This document shows, piece after piece, positions 51,813 to 62,000 of a stretch of 64,000 bases of DNA. This DNA comes from Flavobacteriales bacterium (GTDB lineage Bacteria; Bacteroidota; Bacteroidia; Flavobacteriales_F; PHOS-HE28): contig JACJZG010000018.1 of assembly GCA_020635715.1 (NCBI GenBank), positions 11,730 to 75,729 of the forward strand, read 5' to 3'. The notes under the pieces are model-generated. The model saw nothing but the letters and a program-made list of their open reading frames with translations. It made no database searches and was not told the origin of the DNA. How positions within the stretch are numbered: position 1 is the first letter of the stretch; each line of letters starts with the position of its first letter. Made by a program: the position numbers and the translations under genes.

Positions 51813-53489
51813 TCATTGTTTGATGAACCGGATGGTGCTTCGGCTCTCATTCCTCCGCTCAGACACGGAATAGATGCCCGCGGGAAGATGGCTGATGTCG
51901 ATCATGGATCGAACGGCACCATTCGCTCCTTGCACAAGCACGACCCGTCCATCATTGGAGTGGACCAGCAGGTCGCCCAGGCTGCCTCCATCTGTACGGC
52001 TGACCATGATCTCATCCGAAGCCGGGTTGGGTGAAGAGCGGAGGGTCGTCACATCAGACTCCGCGATACCGGTGAAGTCCCCCATGCGGCCCCAGCGATC
52101 CAGCCGAGCTGCGTAGATCGCGTTGTTCTGCCAGTTGAACCAGGTGGCCATCACACCATCATTCCCATCGCTGGTCATGGCGTAGTCGCTGCCGCCATTG
52201 GGTCCGAGATCCGGAACGCAGAACCGGGTCGTGTCGCTCCACAGGTTCGATCCGGAACTGGTCACCCTCCCCGCCCGGAAACCTGCCGTACCTCCCTGCT
52301 GGTTCACGGTGCTGCACAGCGCCACAATGTGGTCACCATCCTCCGCGGCGATCGCACGCGGGAAGCCGTTCAGGTTGCCGTCGCACTGCATGGCCAGCAC
52401 ACCATCCGCAGCCAGCAATGGGGAACCGTTCGCATCAAAGCGTTGCATGAAGACCTGTCGGCCGCTTCCGGCCGAGGTGCGGTTGTCCGCCCAGAACACC
52501 GTGGTCTCGAGAACGGTCTGCACCACGAACGGGTTCTCCTGCACATCGGCCTGCAGGCACACGGGAATGGGCGCGGTGTTGTTGTACAGCACGCCATTCT
52601 CATCATAGATGGCCATGCGCAGGTCATAGCTGTTCGCCCAGACCGAGTTCACGCGGGCATTCGGGGCCATGGCGCTGCTCCACTCATAGAAGAGCCCGCC
52701 GCTGTTGGCGCTCACCTGGAGCAAGCCGGACCACTGTTCTGCGCCCATGCTGTTCACGCGCATGGCGTACAAGGGCGCTCCTGCACCATTCCCCCAGCGC
52801 CGTTCGAACAACAGCCCACCTGCCATGTCGTGTCGCATGAGCCACGGGCCGGCCACTATGGGGTTGTTCAGGCTGGGCACTTCGACCCCCTGCACGGGCA
52901 TCAGGTTAGTGCCGTCGTTCAGGATCCGTGCGATGTGCACATAGTCCGCAGCCCCGAACGGGTTGGTTCCCCAACCGACGAAAACGCCGTTGAGCACGGG
53001 TGCCACACGCGGATAATAGTTGCCTCCGGACGTTCCTCCGCCTGGAAGCGGACCCGGATACGCCAGCAGCGTCGGCTGGGACCAGGCCGCCTCACCCGAT
53101 CCGTCGTAGGCCATGGCCCTTACCGTATCCCCTGAATTGGGGTCCGCACCGGATATGAAGCAGAGGAAGAGCTTGTCGTCGCTCATACGTGTCGCCCCTA
53201 TAAAGTTGATGCTGCGCCCCGGTACCTCCTGGATCAACCGCCCATTGGGCTCCCACAGCAGGTTGCCCTGGGCATCCAGGCGCTGACCGAACACGGCGTA
53301 GCGGTCATTGGCCAGCCGGTTGTCGCGCCAGAGCACGTACCAGCCAGCCGAACCATCGGCCACGAGGCGCATGTCCTTTTGGTCACTGGCATCGTTGCAG
53401 ATCACCAGGGGGGCGGCGGGGCTGGTCGGCCATTGAGCGTGAGCGGTCAGGAGCAGGAGGGAGGCTGAAAGGGTAAGGAGTGCGCGCAT
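51813..53489 (-). CDS. T9SS type A secreted protein
   Basis: 558 residues from the ATG at 53489 (RALLTLSASLLLLTAHAQ signal peptide). The N-terminal region begins APLVICNDASDQKDMRLVADG, and repeated blade-like segments follow (GQRLDAQGNLLWEPNG; MQRFDANGSPLLAADG), suggesting a beta-propeller. Type A tail LRSSPNPASDEIMVSR ending TIRFIKQ. Surface or secreted; function unknown. Next to a LytTR response regulator gene. Confidence 0.85.
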   Translation of the reverse strand: MRALLTLSASLLLLTAHAQWPTSPAAPLVICNDASDQKDMRLVADGSAGWYVLWRDNRLANDRYAVFGQRLDAQGNLLWEPNGRLIQEVPGRSINFIGATRMSDDKLFLCFISGADPNSGDTVRAMAYDGSGEAAWSQPTLLAYPGPLPGGGTSGGNYYPRVAPVLNGVFVGWGTNPFGAADYVHIARILNDGTNLMPVQGVEVPSLNNPIVAGPWLMRHDMAGGLLFERRWGNGAGAPLYAMRVNSMGAEQWSGLLQVSANSGGLFYEWSSAMAPNARVNSVWANSYDLRMAIYDENGVLYNNTAPIPVCLQADVQENPFVVQTVLETTVFWADNRTSAGSGRQVFMQRFDANGSPLLAADGVLAMQCDGNLNGFPRAIAAEDGDHIVALCSTVNQQGGTAGFRAGRVTSSGSNLWSDTTRFCVPDLGPNGGSDYAMTSDGNDGVMATWFNWQNNAIYAARLDRWGRMGDFTGIAESDVTTLRSSPNPASDEIMVSRTDGGSLGDLLVHSNDGRVVLVQGANGAVRSMIDISHLPAGIYSVSERRNESRSTIRFIKQ

Positions 53490-53580
53490 GATCGGGCTTT
53501 TCAGCCGCAAGGTGCATGTGCAACAAGCCCTGTTGCCGTGGCTTCCTATCCAGTGGAGGTGCGGGTGATCCAGTGGTGTG

Positions 53581-54321
53581 CTACGCCGGCCACGTCCGCT
53601 TCAGCTCCGGCCAGCGCCGGCGGCTTACTTCCAGCCTTTCGCCGTCCTTCAGCTCGGCGTGGCCATCATGCAGGCGCACAATGGTGTCCTTGCGCACCAA
53701 GGCGCTGCGGTTCAAGCGTAGAAAGCCGAAGGGCGAGAGCATCTCCTCGAACTCCTTCAGCGTGCGGGCCAACAGGTAGCGACGGTCGTGCACCAGGTGC
53801 ACCCACGTGTAGTTGCGGTCGGCCATGCAGCGCTCCACCTCGGTGGGGGCCACGAAGAAGGTGCGGTCGCCGTGCGGGATGGTGAGCTTGAAGGCCTGGG
53901 TCTCCTTCTGCGCGATGTTCTCCAAGAAGTGCTCCTGCACCTTGGCCCTGTCCAGGTCCGCTGCATGGCGCTCGGCGTAGCGTTCCAGCGCAAAGGCCAG
54001 CTCATCGGGCTGGGCGGGCTTGGGCAGGTAGTCCAACGCGCTGAAACGGATGGCCTGAATGGCGTAGCGCTGGAAGCCGGTGACGAAGATGACCTCGAAG
54101 TCCCAGCGCTTCAGCTCGCGCAGCAGGTCGAAGCCGCTGCCGCCGGGCATCTCCACATCCAGGAAGACCAGCGCGGGCTTCAGATCGTCGATCAGGCGCT
54201 GCGCCTCGCTGATGTTCGATGCCTCGCCGATCACCTCCACCTCGGGGTGCGCATCGGCAAGCAGGCTGCGCAGGTAGCTGCGGGCCGCCGGTTCATCATC
54301 CACGATCAGCGTTCGGATCAT
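53581..54321 (-). CDS. LytTR-family response regulator
   Basis: 246 residues from the ATG at 54321; a longer frame reaches 54453 but the extra residues are unlike a receiver. Receiver: RTLIVDDEPAARSYL, Asp55 in LVFLDVEMPGGSGFD, Lys in YLPKPAQPDEL. LytTR: VAPTEVERCMADRNYTWVHLV, FLRLNRSALVRKDTI. The kinase gene ends 115 nt upstream on the same strand, so they probably pair. Closely similar to the regulator at 62860-63597 (shared AIQAIRFSALDYL). Confidence 0.92.
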   Translation of the reverse strand: MIRTLIVDDEPAARSYLRSLLADAHPEVEVIGEASNISEAQRLIDDLKPALVFLDVEMPGGSGFDLLRELKRWDFEVIFVTGFQRYAIQAIRFSALDYLPKPAQPDELAFALERYAERHAADLDRAKVQEHFLENIAQKETQAFKLTIPHGDRTFFVAPTEVERCMADRNYTWVHLVHDRRYLLARTLKEFEEMLSPFGFLRLNRSALVRKDTIVRLHDGHAELKDGERLEVSRRRWPELKRTWPA

Positions 54322-54436
54322 GGTGGAAATTTCGGGAATTGGATCTGTATGGGAACAGCACAGGTAACGCAACGTAGGTAGACCCAGTGGGTCGACGCTA
54401 CTGGTGCTTCGATCCAGATCTCCGGGAACCCGTGAC

Positions 54437-56419
54437 CTATCCTTCCAGATCAATGATCACCTCGGTCCCCAATGCGCCCCCCGCATCATCCTTCAGGTCA
54501 TGGATGGTGAAGCGCCCCTTCTGCTGCAAGCGGTGGGTAAGCAGTTGTAGGCGCTCATTGGTGAGCTCCGTACCCAAGGAACGCTGGCCGTTGGGCTTGG
54601 TGCCGGCACCCGAACGCCCCCTGCCATTGTCGCGCACCACACAGCGCAACCCGTTCTCCGTGGCGCTGAAGCGGATGCTCAACCGGCGCGGGCCTTCCTT
54701 TTGCGCAAGCCCGTGCAACAGGGCGTTCTCCACAAAGGGTTGCACCAGCAGGGCGGGCAGTGCTGCTTCTTCATCGAGCAGTTCGCGATCGGCAACCACT
54801 TCGCACTCCAACCCAGGCATCCGTAGCGATTCGAGCTTCACGTACAGGCGCAGGAAGGCCATCTCCTCCTCCACGGTGATGCGGTCGTTCACCGAGTGCT
54901 CCAGCACCATGCGCATGAGCTTGCTGAGGCCCTGCAGGTAGGCGAGGGCTTCCTCGTTGCGGCCTTCCTTCACCATGGCCATCGCACTGTTCTGGCAGTT
55001 GTGGATGAAGTGGGGGTTGAGCTGGCTGCGCAGGATCTTCAGCTCCAGCAGGTCGTTCATGTGCTGCACCTGGTCGCGCTGGGCCTGCAGTTCGGCGTTG
55101 AAGCGCTCCACCTCCTTGGTATGCTTCCCGCGCTGTCGGTAGTTGCGGTACAGCAGCGCCAGCAGCAGCACCAGCCCTGCGGAAATGGCGGCGGCGGCGG
55201 TCCAGCGTGCTTTCATCTTGGCCTCGTTGGCACGGCTCAAGGCGTTCTCGGCCTTCAGCAGTGCGTTCTCCTGTTCGGCCTGCTCGGTCTCGAACGTTGC
55301 ACGCAGGCGCATCAGTTCCTGCTCGGAGGCCTCGCTGCGCAGGCTGTCCTTCAGCGCCATGTGCCGCTGGTAGTGGCCGATCGCCACTTCGCTCTTCCCC
55401 TGTTTCACCGCCAGTTCGGCCAGGCTGAGGTGCAGGTCCATCATCAGCTCGGTGCTGCTGCTCTGATCCGCCAAGGCCATTCCTTCGGTGTAGGCGGCCT
55501 CTGCTTCCGCGTACTTCTTCATGCCGGTGTTGGCCAGACCGATGCGTTGCAGGATGTACGCCTTGTCGGCCGCGCTGTGGATCGTGTCGTAGTGCGCCAG
55601 CGCGCGCTGATAGTAGGGCAGGGCCTTCTCCGGATCGCTTTCCAGGAAGAGATCGCCGCTGTTCTCCTGTACCATGCCGGCACCATAGTGGTTGCTGGTG
55701 GCGTGGAACAGTGCGGAGGCTTGCTGATAGTGATCCATCGCGCGGGTCGCCTCACCATCGCTGCGCCAAGCGTTGCCGATCGCCACCAGGCAGTTGCCCT
55801 GTGAGTTCCGGCGCCCAAGTTGCTCTTCGATCACCAGCGAACGCTCCAAAAAGGTCCTGGCCCGGCCGTATTCCTTCATCCTGTTGTAGGTGGTCCCGAT
55901 GGAATAGAGCAGCACGGCCATGCTGGCGCTGTCCGCTGCGAGCGTGGCCTGCTCGAGTGCATCACCGAAGTACTTCAAGGCTGCGGTGCGGTCGCCCTGT
56001 TTATCGGCCAGCCATCCCATGTTGCTGAGGGTGATGGAGGTGAAGACCGGGTTACCGATGCGGCGGAAACCCTCCAAAGCAATTTCCAGGTGCTCCGTTG
56101 CTTCGGCCATATGCCCTTGCTGGGTCTCCAGCCAGCCCAAATTGTTGTGCGCATCGGCGATGGCCCTTGCGTTGCCAATACGGTTGGCCAGGTCCAGGGC
56201 TTGTTCACCGCAGTGGCGGGCGCTGTCGGGGTTGGTGTTGATCAGGTTGAAGCAGAGGCGGGCGAGAGCATCGGCCCGAAGGGTGTCGTTGGTTGCGGTG
56301 GCCAGTTCGGTGCGGATGGAAGGCACCAGTGTGGCATCCTGGGCGAGCAGCACGGAACCTCCCATCAATAGAAGAACACCCGTCATCACTGAAGGAGCCA
56401 GCCAACCCGCACTTGCCAT
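54437..56419 (-). CDS. TPR-containing LytS-like sensor kinase
   Basis: 660 residues from the ATG at 56419, giving a signal-like N-terminus (PSVMTGVLLLMGGSVLLAQ). Multiple TPR repeats (AHNNLGWLETQQGHMAEATEHL, LSNMGWLADKQGDRTAALKYF), TM AAAISAGLVLLLALLY, a coiled linker, then a His_kinase (LytS) domain: LRSQLNPHFIHNCQNSAM with the phosphoacceptor His in the NPHF motif, and QPFVENALLHGL. The motif usually reads NPHFLFNSLN, so HNCQNS is a variant. TATTTTTC lies 4 nt upstream of the ATG. Confidence 0.9.
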   Translation of the reverse strand: MASAGWLAPSVMTGVLLLMGGSVLLAQDATLVPSIRTELATATNDTLRADALARLCFNLINTNPDSARHCGEQALDLANRIGNARAIADAHNNLGWLETQQGHMAEATEHLEIALEGFRRIGNPVFTSITLSNMGWLADKQGDRTAALKYFGDALEQATLAADSASMAVLLYSIGTTYNRMKEYGRARTFLERSLVIEEQLGRRNSQGNCLVAIGNAWRSDGEATRAMDHYQQASALFHATSNHYGAGMVQENSGDLFLESDPEKALPYYQRALAHYDTIHSAADKAYILQRIGLANTGMKKYAEAEAAYTEGMALADQSSSTELMMDLHLSLAELAVKQGKSEVAIGHYQRHMALKDSLRSEASEQELMRLRATFETEQAEQENALLKAENALSRANEAKMKARWTAAAAISAGLVLLLALLYRNYRQRGKHTKEVERFNAELQAQRDQVQHMNDLLELKILRSQLNPHFIHNCQNSAMAMVKEGRNEEALAYLQGLSKLMRMVLEHSVNDRITVEEEMAFLRLYVKLESLRMPGLECEVVADRELLDEEAALPALLVQPFVENALLHGLAQKEGPRRLSIRFSATENGLRCVVRDNGRGRSGAGTKPNGQRSLGTELTNERLQLLTHRLQQKGRFTIHDLKDDAGGALGTEVIIDLEG

Positions 56420-56551
56420 GGCAGAAAAATAGACCGTCGTATCTGAATCCGCTTCGCTCCACGACCGCTCGATCACCAAACCAACCGCCGGATAAGAACC
56501 CTTTCATCGCAAGCACATGCCGCCATTCCTTGCAGAGGCAGATCCTGACAC

Positions 56552-57751
56552 ATGCGCCAACGTTACACCTTCGGCCTCTTCGCCCTGTTCGCGACAGCCG
56601 CCACCGCACAGACCGGCTGGACCGTGATCCCCAGCGGCACCTCCGCCACGCTCAGAACCATCGAACTGAACACCCTGCCGCATGTCATCGCCGGTGACAA
56701 CGGCACCCTGATAACCAGTGACGATAATGGTCTGACCTGGACGGCGATCAGCAGCGGCACCGGTCAGCACCTGCGCGCGCAGGCCATCGGCGGGCTCAGC
56801 GTGAACTATGTGGTTGGCGACAGCGGCACCTTCTTCGTGAAAGGCGGCGCATCCTCGGTGACCCCTTATGATCTTCCGGACGAGAGCCAGCGCTTGAACG
56901 CGGTGGACGATCACACCTCGGTGATCCTCACCGTCGTGGGAGACAGCGGTTACGTGGCGCGTACCGGAGGCGGCAACTTGATCTTGGATCCGATCGAGTC
57001 CGGCACAACCGATGACCTGTTCGCGGTGCGCGCCATTCAAGGTGGCGAAGCATTGATCGCTGGTGCCCATGGAACCCTGCTGCGATCCATGGATGAAGGG
57101 CTCTCCTATTCTCCACTCACAAGCGGCACGACCGAGGACCTCTTCGCCATAGAGCTGACCGGCGGATCGCCAGCGCTGGTCGTGGGTGCCAACGGAACCA
57201 TCCTCCGTTCCACCACCAACGGCATCGGCACCACGTGGACCACCGTCCCCAGCCCGGTAAGCGCCGATCTGAACGCCGTGGCGCGCGCCTTCACAGGCAT
57301 CTGCATCGCAGTAGGCGACGGCGGCACCATCATACGCAGCACGGACAACGGACTCACCTGGCTGGAGCTCGTGAGCAATACCGCCGAGGATCTGTTGGGC
57401 ATCAGCTTCCGAGGTCCCGACATCTGGGAGGTGGTGGGAGCGAACGGCACCATCCTGCGCAGCACGGACAATGGCGGAAGCGCGGTGGGAATACCTGAGA
57501 ATGCCATTCCCGCGATCGAGGCATTTCCAAATCCCACGCGCGATCGGGTCGTGCTCCGATGGTCAGCACGCCTGGGTATGGCCGAACTAGAGCTGCTGAG
57601 CCTAACCGGGCAAGTGAAGTGGCACGGCCGCACAGCCACGGGGGCTCGAGCGGAGATCGATCTGAGCGGATACCTGCCGGGCGTGTATCTCCTTCGCGCA
57701 TCAACACCGAACGGAACGACCATGGTGACGAGGATCGTGCGGACCGACTGA
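56552..57751 (+). CDS. T9SS type A protein with Ycf48-like repeats
   Basis: 399 residues. Signal peptide (TFGLFALFATAATAQ). At least six repeats of the Ycf48/BNR type (GDNGTLITSDDNGLTWTAISSG; GANGTILRSTDNGGSAVG), forming a beta-propeller. Type A tail IEAFPNPTRDRVVLRWS ending GVYLLRASTPNG. Divergent from the TPR kinase. Likely surface binding protein; ligand unknown. Confidence 0.85.
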   Translation: MRQRYTFGLFALFATAATAQTGWTVIPSGTSATLRTIELNTLPHVIAGDNGTLITSDDNGLTWTAISSGTGQHLRAQAIGGLSVNYVVGDSGTFFVKGGASSVTPYDLPDESQRLNAVDDHTSVILTVVGDSGYVARTGGGNLILDPIESGTTDDLFAVRAIQGGEALIAGAHGTLLRSMDEGLSYSPLTSGTTEDLFAIELTGGSPALVVGANGTILRSTTNGIGTTWTTVPSPVSADLNAVARAFTGICIAVGDGGTIIRSTDNGLTWLELVSNTAEDLLGISFRGPDIWEVVGANGTILRSTDNGGSAVGIPENAIPAIEAFPNPTRDRVVLRWSARLGMAELELLSLTGQVKWHGRTATGARAEIDLSGYLPGVYLLRASTPNGTTMVTRIVRTD

Positions 57752-57775
57752 CGCCATGCGGACCAATGGCCGGGC

Positions 57776-58987
57776 TCAAACTCGCTTCCGCATCGGCATC
57801 ACCCTCCCATAGGTGAGCGAGCGCCAGACCCACTCGAATGGCCCGTATTCGAAACGTGCCAGCCACCAACGGCTCCACAGCACCTCCGCCACGAAGACCG
57901 CCAAGGCAAGCGCTTCGAACTGCCAGGCGCTCACACGTGTGCCCCAACCCATTCCCACGCCCGTGAACAAGGCCAGTGCGATCATGGTCTGCATCAGGTA
58001 ATTCGTCAGTGCCATTCGGCCCATTGGAGCGAGTCCAAGAAGTCGTTGCTTCCAACGTTCGTTCATCCACAGCAACGCGAAACCACTGGCAAAGGCGATC
58101 GCTAGAGGCACTACGCCGAAGGCATAGCTCACGGCACGCAGCAAGGAGGAGGGTTCCGGCGGGTAGCCAACATGACCTTCCGTCCACCACATGAGCACGG
58201 AGCTGGGCAAACCGATGAGCACGCCGCCCACGCAGAGCCGCTTGAACAACGGTGCGTGCGAACGAATATCGGCGAAGAGCCTGCGCCGCGCGACCCATAG
58301 CCCGATCAGGAAGAGGCCCAGCACCTTGGGCGGCCGGTTCCCCTCTACCAGGTGCAGGAAACGGAAGGACCACATGTGCGCGTCGGCGTCCATCAATTCA
58401 CGCCAACCACCGTTGGCCGCGGCGAGCATCGCCGGTACGGTACCGCTACCCAACGCCGCCTCGCGTGCTTCATGCCAGCGGAGCACCGGTGTGACAGGGT
58501 CGAACGAGCCATTCGACATCACCACGGCCGCATCGATCGCGATCGGGGACAGGATCAATGCGACTGCCGTGATGAGCAGGGCGCGGTCGCTGAGCTTCCG
58601 GAAAAGCGGCAGGACCAAGCCCAGCACCGCGTAGAGGAAGAGGATGTCGCCGGCCCACAGGTAGCGCAGATGTATCCAGCCGATGACGAGCAGGATGAGC
58701 ATGCGCCGGTAGAAGCGCCATAGTCCATCGCTCCCTTTGCCCAGGAAGAATCCGAAACCGATGCCGAAGAGCATCGAGAAGATCGAGTAGAACTTCCCAT
58801 CGATCAGCAGGGTATGGAAGGCTTCGAGCGGCGCATCCAGAAAGGAACCGTTCAACACGGCCTGCGCATCATGCGGCATGAAGAGCCAGTACGACAGGAC
58901 CGCGTAGTTGCTCCATACCACACCGAAGAGGGCGAAGCCACGCAGGGCGTCGAGGAGATCGGTGCGTTGGGTGATAGGGGCGCTCAT
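57776..58987 (-). CDS. DUF418 family membrane protein
   Basis: 403 residues with about ten hydrophobic segments. N-terminal RTDLLDALRGFALFGVVWSNY is the DUF418 signature, and the C-terminal region has APMGRMALTNYLMQTMIAL and FEYGPFEWVWRSLTYGR, also typical. Relatives include acyltransferase-like integral proteins of unknown function. CATCTTCG lies 4 nt before the ATG. Convergent with the Ycf48-repeat gene. Confidence 0.88.
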   Translation of the reverse strand: MSAPITQRTDLLDALRGFALFGVVWSNYAVLSYWLFMPHDAQAVLNGSFLDAPLEAFHTLLIDGKFYSIFSMLFGIGFGFFLGKGSDGLWRFYRRMLILLVIGWIHLRYLWAGDILFLYAVLGLVLPLFRKLSDRALLITAVALILSPIAIDAAVVMSNGSFDPVTPVLRWHEAREAALGSGTVPAMLAAANGGWRELMDADAHMWSFRFLHLVEGNRPPKVLGLFLIGLWVARRRLFADIRSHAPLFKRLCVGGVLIGLPSSVLMWWTEGHVGYPPEPSSLLRAVSYAFGVVPLAIAFASGFALLWMNERWKQRLLGLAPMGRMALTNYLMQTMIALALFTGVGMGWGTRVSAWQFEALALAVFVAEVLWSRWWLARFEYGPFEWVWRSLTYGRVMPMRKRV

Positions 58988-59005
58988 TCCCCGAAGATGC
59001 CGATT

Positions 59006-62000
59006 CTATCGTTTGAGCACCACTCGACCAGCGCGCTGCATCCCCTCCGCGCGCAGCACCACCATGTACAGCCCTTCTCCCAGCGAGGGAGACAGGTCGA
59101 TCGGTTGCAACGCACCCAAGCTGTTGATCTGTTCGGTTTGCACGCGCCTGCCGGTCGCATCGAACACCTCGATCACCCCGCGCTTGCCGGTGGTCGACCC
59201 ATCGAGCATCATGGTCACCCGGTCGCTCGCAGGGTTCGGGTAGAGCCGTAGTTCATCGCCCGTTGCTCCGGATGTGCGATCCTGTTCGTCAGGGATATCA
59301 CCCAGGCCCGTCACGCAATTGGGATCCGTGATCTGCGCCACCACCACATCGTCGATGAAGTAGTACTCCAAACTGCTACCAGATCCGTTCTGGTAGGCGT
59401 TCGGCAGAAAGAGTCCTATCGTGAGGTACTCGAACGGTTCATTGGGAACCACGATGCCGCACACGTTCATCCAGCGCGGAGCACCGAACGGCTCCGCAGC
59501 GAGGACCTGGGGTACCAGCTCCGCGACCTGTGTGTACGTTACCGAGAAGGGTGTGGTGGTGAGCAAGGCGCCGAGACCATCGGTGACGCGCTGTCCTCCA
59601 TACCCCGAAACATGAAAGGAAACGAGGTAGGGCGCTCCGGGAGTGAGCGGCTGCGTCAACCGGGCCTGCATGTACTCGCCATAGTTGGACGGGAACCGCA
59701 CGTACATGCCCGCCATGCCCTGTCCGCGCCGACTGTTGACCTGTCGATCGCTCGAATAAGGTGTGGCCGGCACTTCCTCACTGGAGTTCCACCGCGCGCA
59801 ACTGTTGTAGCTATCGGCGGTGCCGGCGCCGGCATGCCACCAGCCCGGCGCGAGCGGCGTACCGTTCACCTCGCTGCCTTGATCGGTGTACACCGGCGCG
59901 CATACGCCGCCTTGTTCAATGCCTGGATTGCTGAGAAGCACGGGTCCGAGGCAGGCTTCGTCCACGCAATCATTCGCGGTGAGCGAAGGATCCTGCCAGA
60001 GCCCGATATAGCCATAGACTGGTGATGCGTTCGCCCAGCTGTACACGCGACAGTAGTAAGTCTGACCGCTCGCGAGGTTCGTCGGCAGCACGAGGATGTT
60101 GCCGCTGCAAGCGATGCTGGTGAGATTTCCCGGCGTGCCGCTGAAGAGTTCCAATGTGAGGTCCGCATCGTGTTGGCCCACAACAATGCGCCCCGGTTGG
60201 CTCGTGGCCGTGAACTTGAACCAGATGTCATCATCCGAAACATCGTTCACCTCGCAGTTGGCCGGCGGTTGGCTCTGCGTTGCGCCGTCCGTTTCGAACG
60301 CGGCGAACCAGTCGTTGGTGAATGGCAACTGCACAGCGCCCGTCGCTTCGTCGTTGTTCGTGCCGGAGACGTTCACGCGCAGCGCGTAGATGTGGTTGAA
60401 GGTGTTTCCCGTGGAGTATGCGCGGAAGAGCACCTGCTGTCCTACGGTCAGCCCGGACAGCGCAAGCGTGTTCTGCCCGCAACCGAGCACCACTGAATCC
60501 AGTCCGAGGCTGTCGGTGTAGAAGCCACGGTACGCTTCGATCGTGATGTTCCCTGCGGGCTGACTCTCATCGAAGAGCGGGTTGCTGCGCACGGCCGTGA
60601 TGGTGTGCGATGCTTGCGTGGCCGTGAAGCGATACCACACGTCATCATCCGGCGTGCCCTGGTTACCGCACATGCGCCCGAAGCTCTGCGACGCCCCGTA
60701 GGTCCAATTGTCGGTAGTGATGGGGAAGGTGAACGGCGTGCCTGCTGGCTGCACGACATAAGCTCCAGCAGCTTCATCGTTCGCGGGCTGGTCGAAGTAC
60801 ATCGGAATGAAATTCCCGAGAGCCGTTGCGGTGGTATAAAGCCGGAGGTGATAGGTGGCACCGGGTGTCAGGGAACTGTAGTTCACACGGAAGTTCGTCG
60901 GGGCCAGATTGGCCCGGCAGTTCACACTCGTGAGGGCGCCGCATCCGCCTGTGAAAAGCTCTGCCGTGAAGTTCTCCGCGCCGGCCGCGCCCACGAACGC
61001 TGCGCTCGTCGAAGTAGGCGTGAAGGTGTACCACAGGTCGTCGTCCGCTGTACCGTTGCACGCGGGAACCGTTGAGCTGCCCAGTGCAGGGAATACGCGG
61101 TCGATGTTCGGGTAATCACTCAGTGTGACCGGGGAGAGCGGAAGCGCACCAGCGCAGTCGTCGTTGACGATGGCTGTGAGCGCAAGACGTTTCACAAAGC
61201 GGGTGGTCTCGTTCTGGCCACCGGTGTACAGGCGGAAGTGATAGGTGCTACCGACGGTTAACCCAGTGAAGTCCGTTGAGGCGGCGGCCGATGTGCACAG
61301 CAAGCTCGTGAGCGAACCGCAGTTGCCGGAGAAGAGCTCCACGCTGCCTGTGACGTTGCTTCCGGGTTCCACCTGCAGGAAGCGCATGGTCACCTTGTCC
61401 TGCGGCGCGACGAAACTGTACCACACGTCATCATCCGAGGTCGCCGCCTGACCCGAGCATGCCGGGCTGCTCTGCGTTGCGTAATGGGTGTCGCAATCGG
61501 TCCAGGTGATGTCATCCACATTCGACTGCACCGGCAGAGCGACAGCGTTCGCACATTCATCGTTCGACGGCAATTCGCGCACGGTGAAGTGAAGGATGTT
61601 CGGGCTGTTGTTCTGCCCCACCGCGAGGTAGTACGTGTTGCCGGGAACGAGCCCAGTGGCCACGGCCGGAGACTGGTTGTGGGCGATGATGCAGGCGAGC
61701 GATCCACAGCTGCCGGAATAGACGGAGTAGTAGCCCGCATCGGTGAGGTCGCGCATATACACGGCGGTGGCCGGAGCTACGAAGCTGTACCAGACATCGT
61801 AGTTGCTGGCCGTGCAACCGCTCGGCTGCGTGCTGGAACTGGACGCCGCCGTCGGCGCGGTGATCGTCCGTTGCTCATCGTTCGACGCGTCCACATCGAT
61901 GGGTATCGCGCCCGTGCATTCATCGTTCACCGCGATATCGAACACACCGATCCGGAAGCGCTGACGCACGGTGGCGAGGTTGCTCGCGGTGTATACCCGC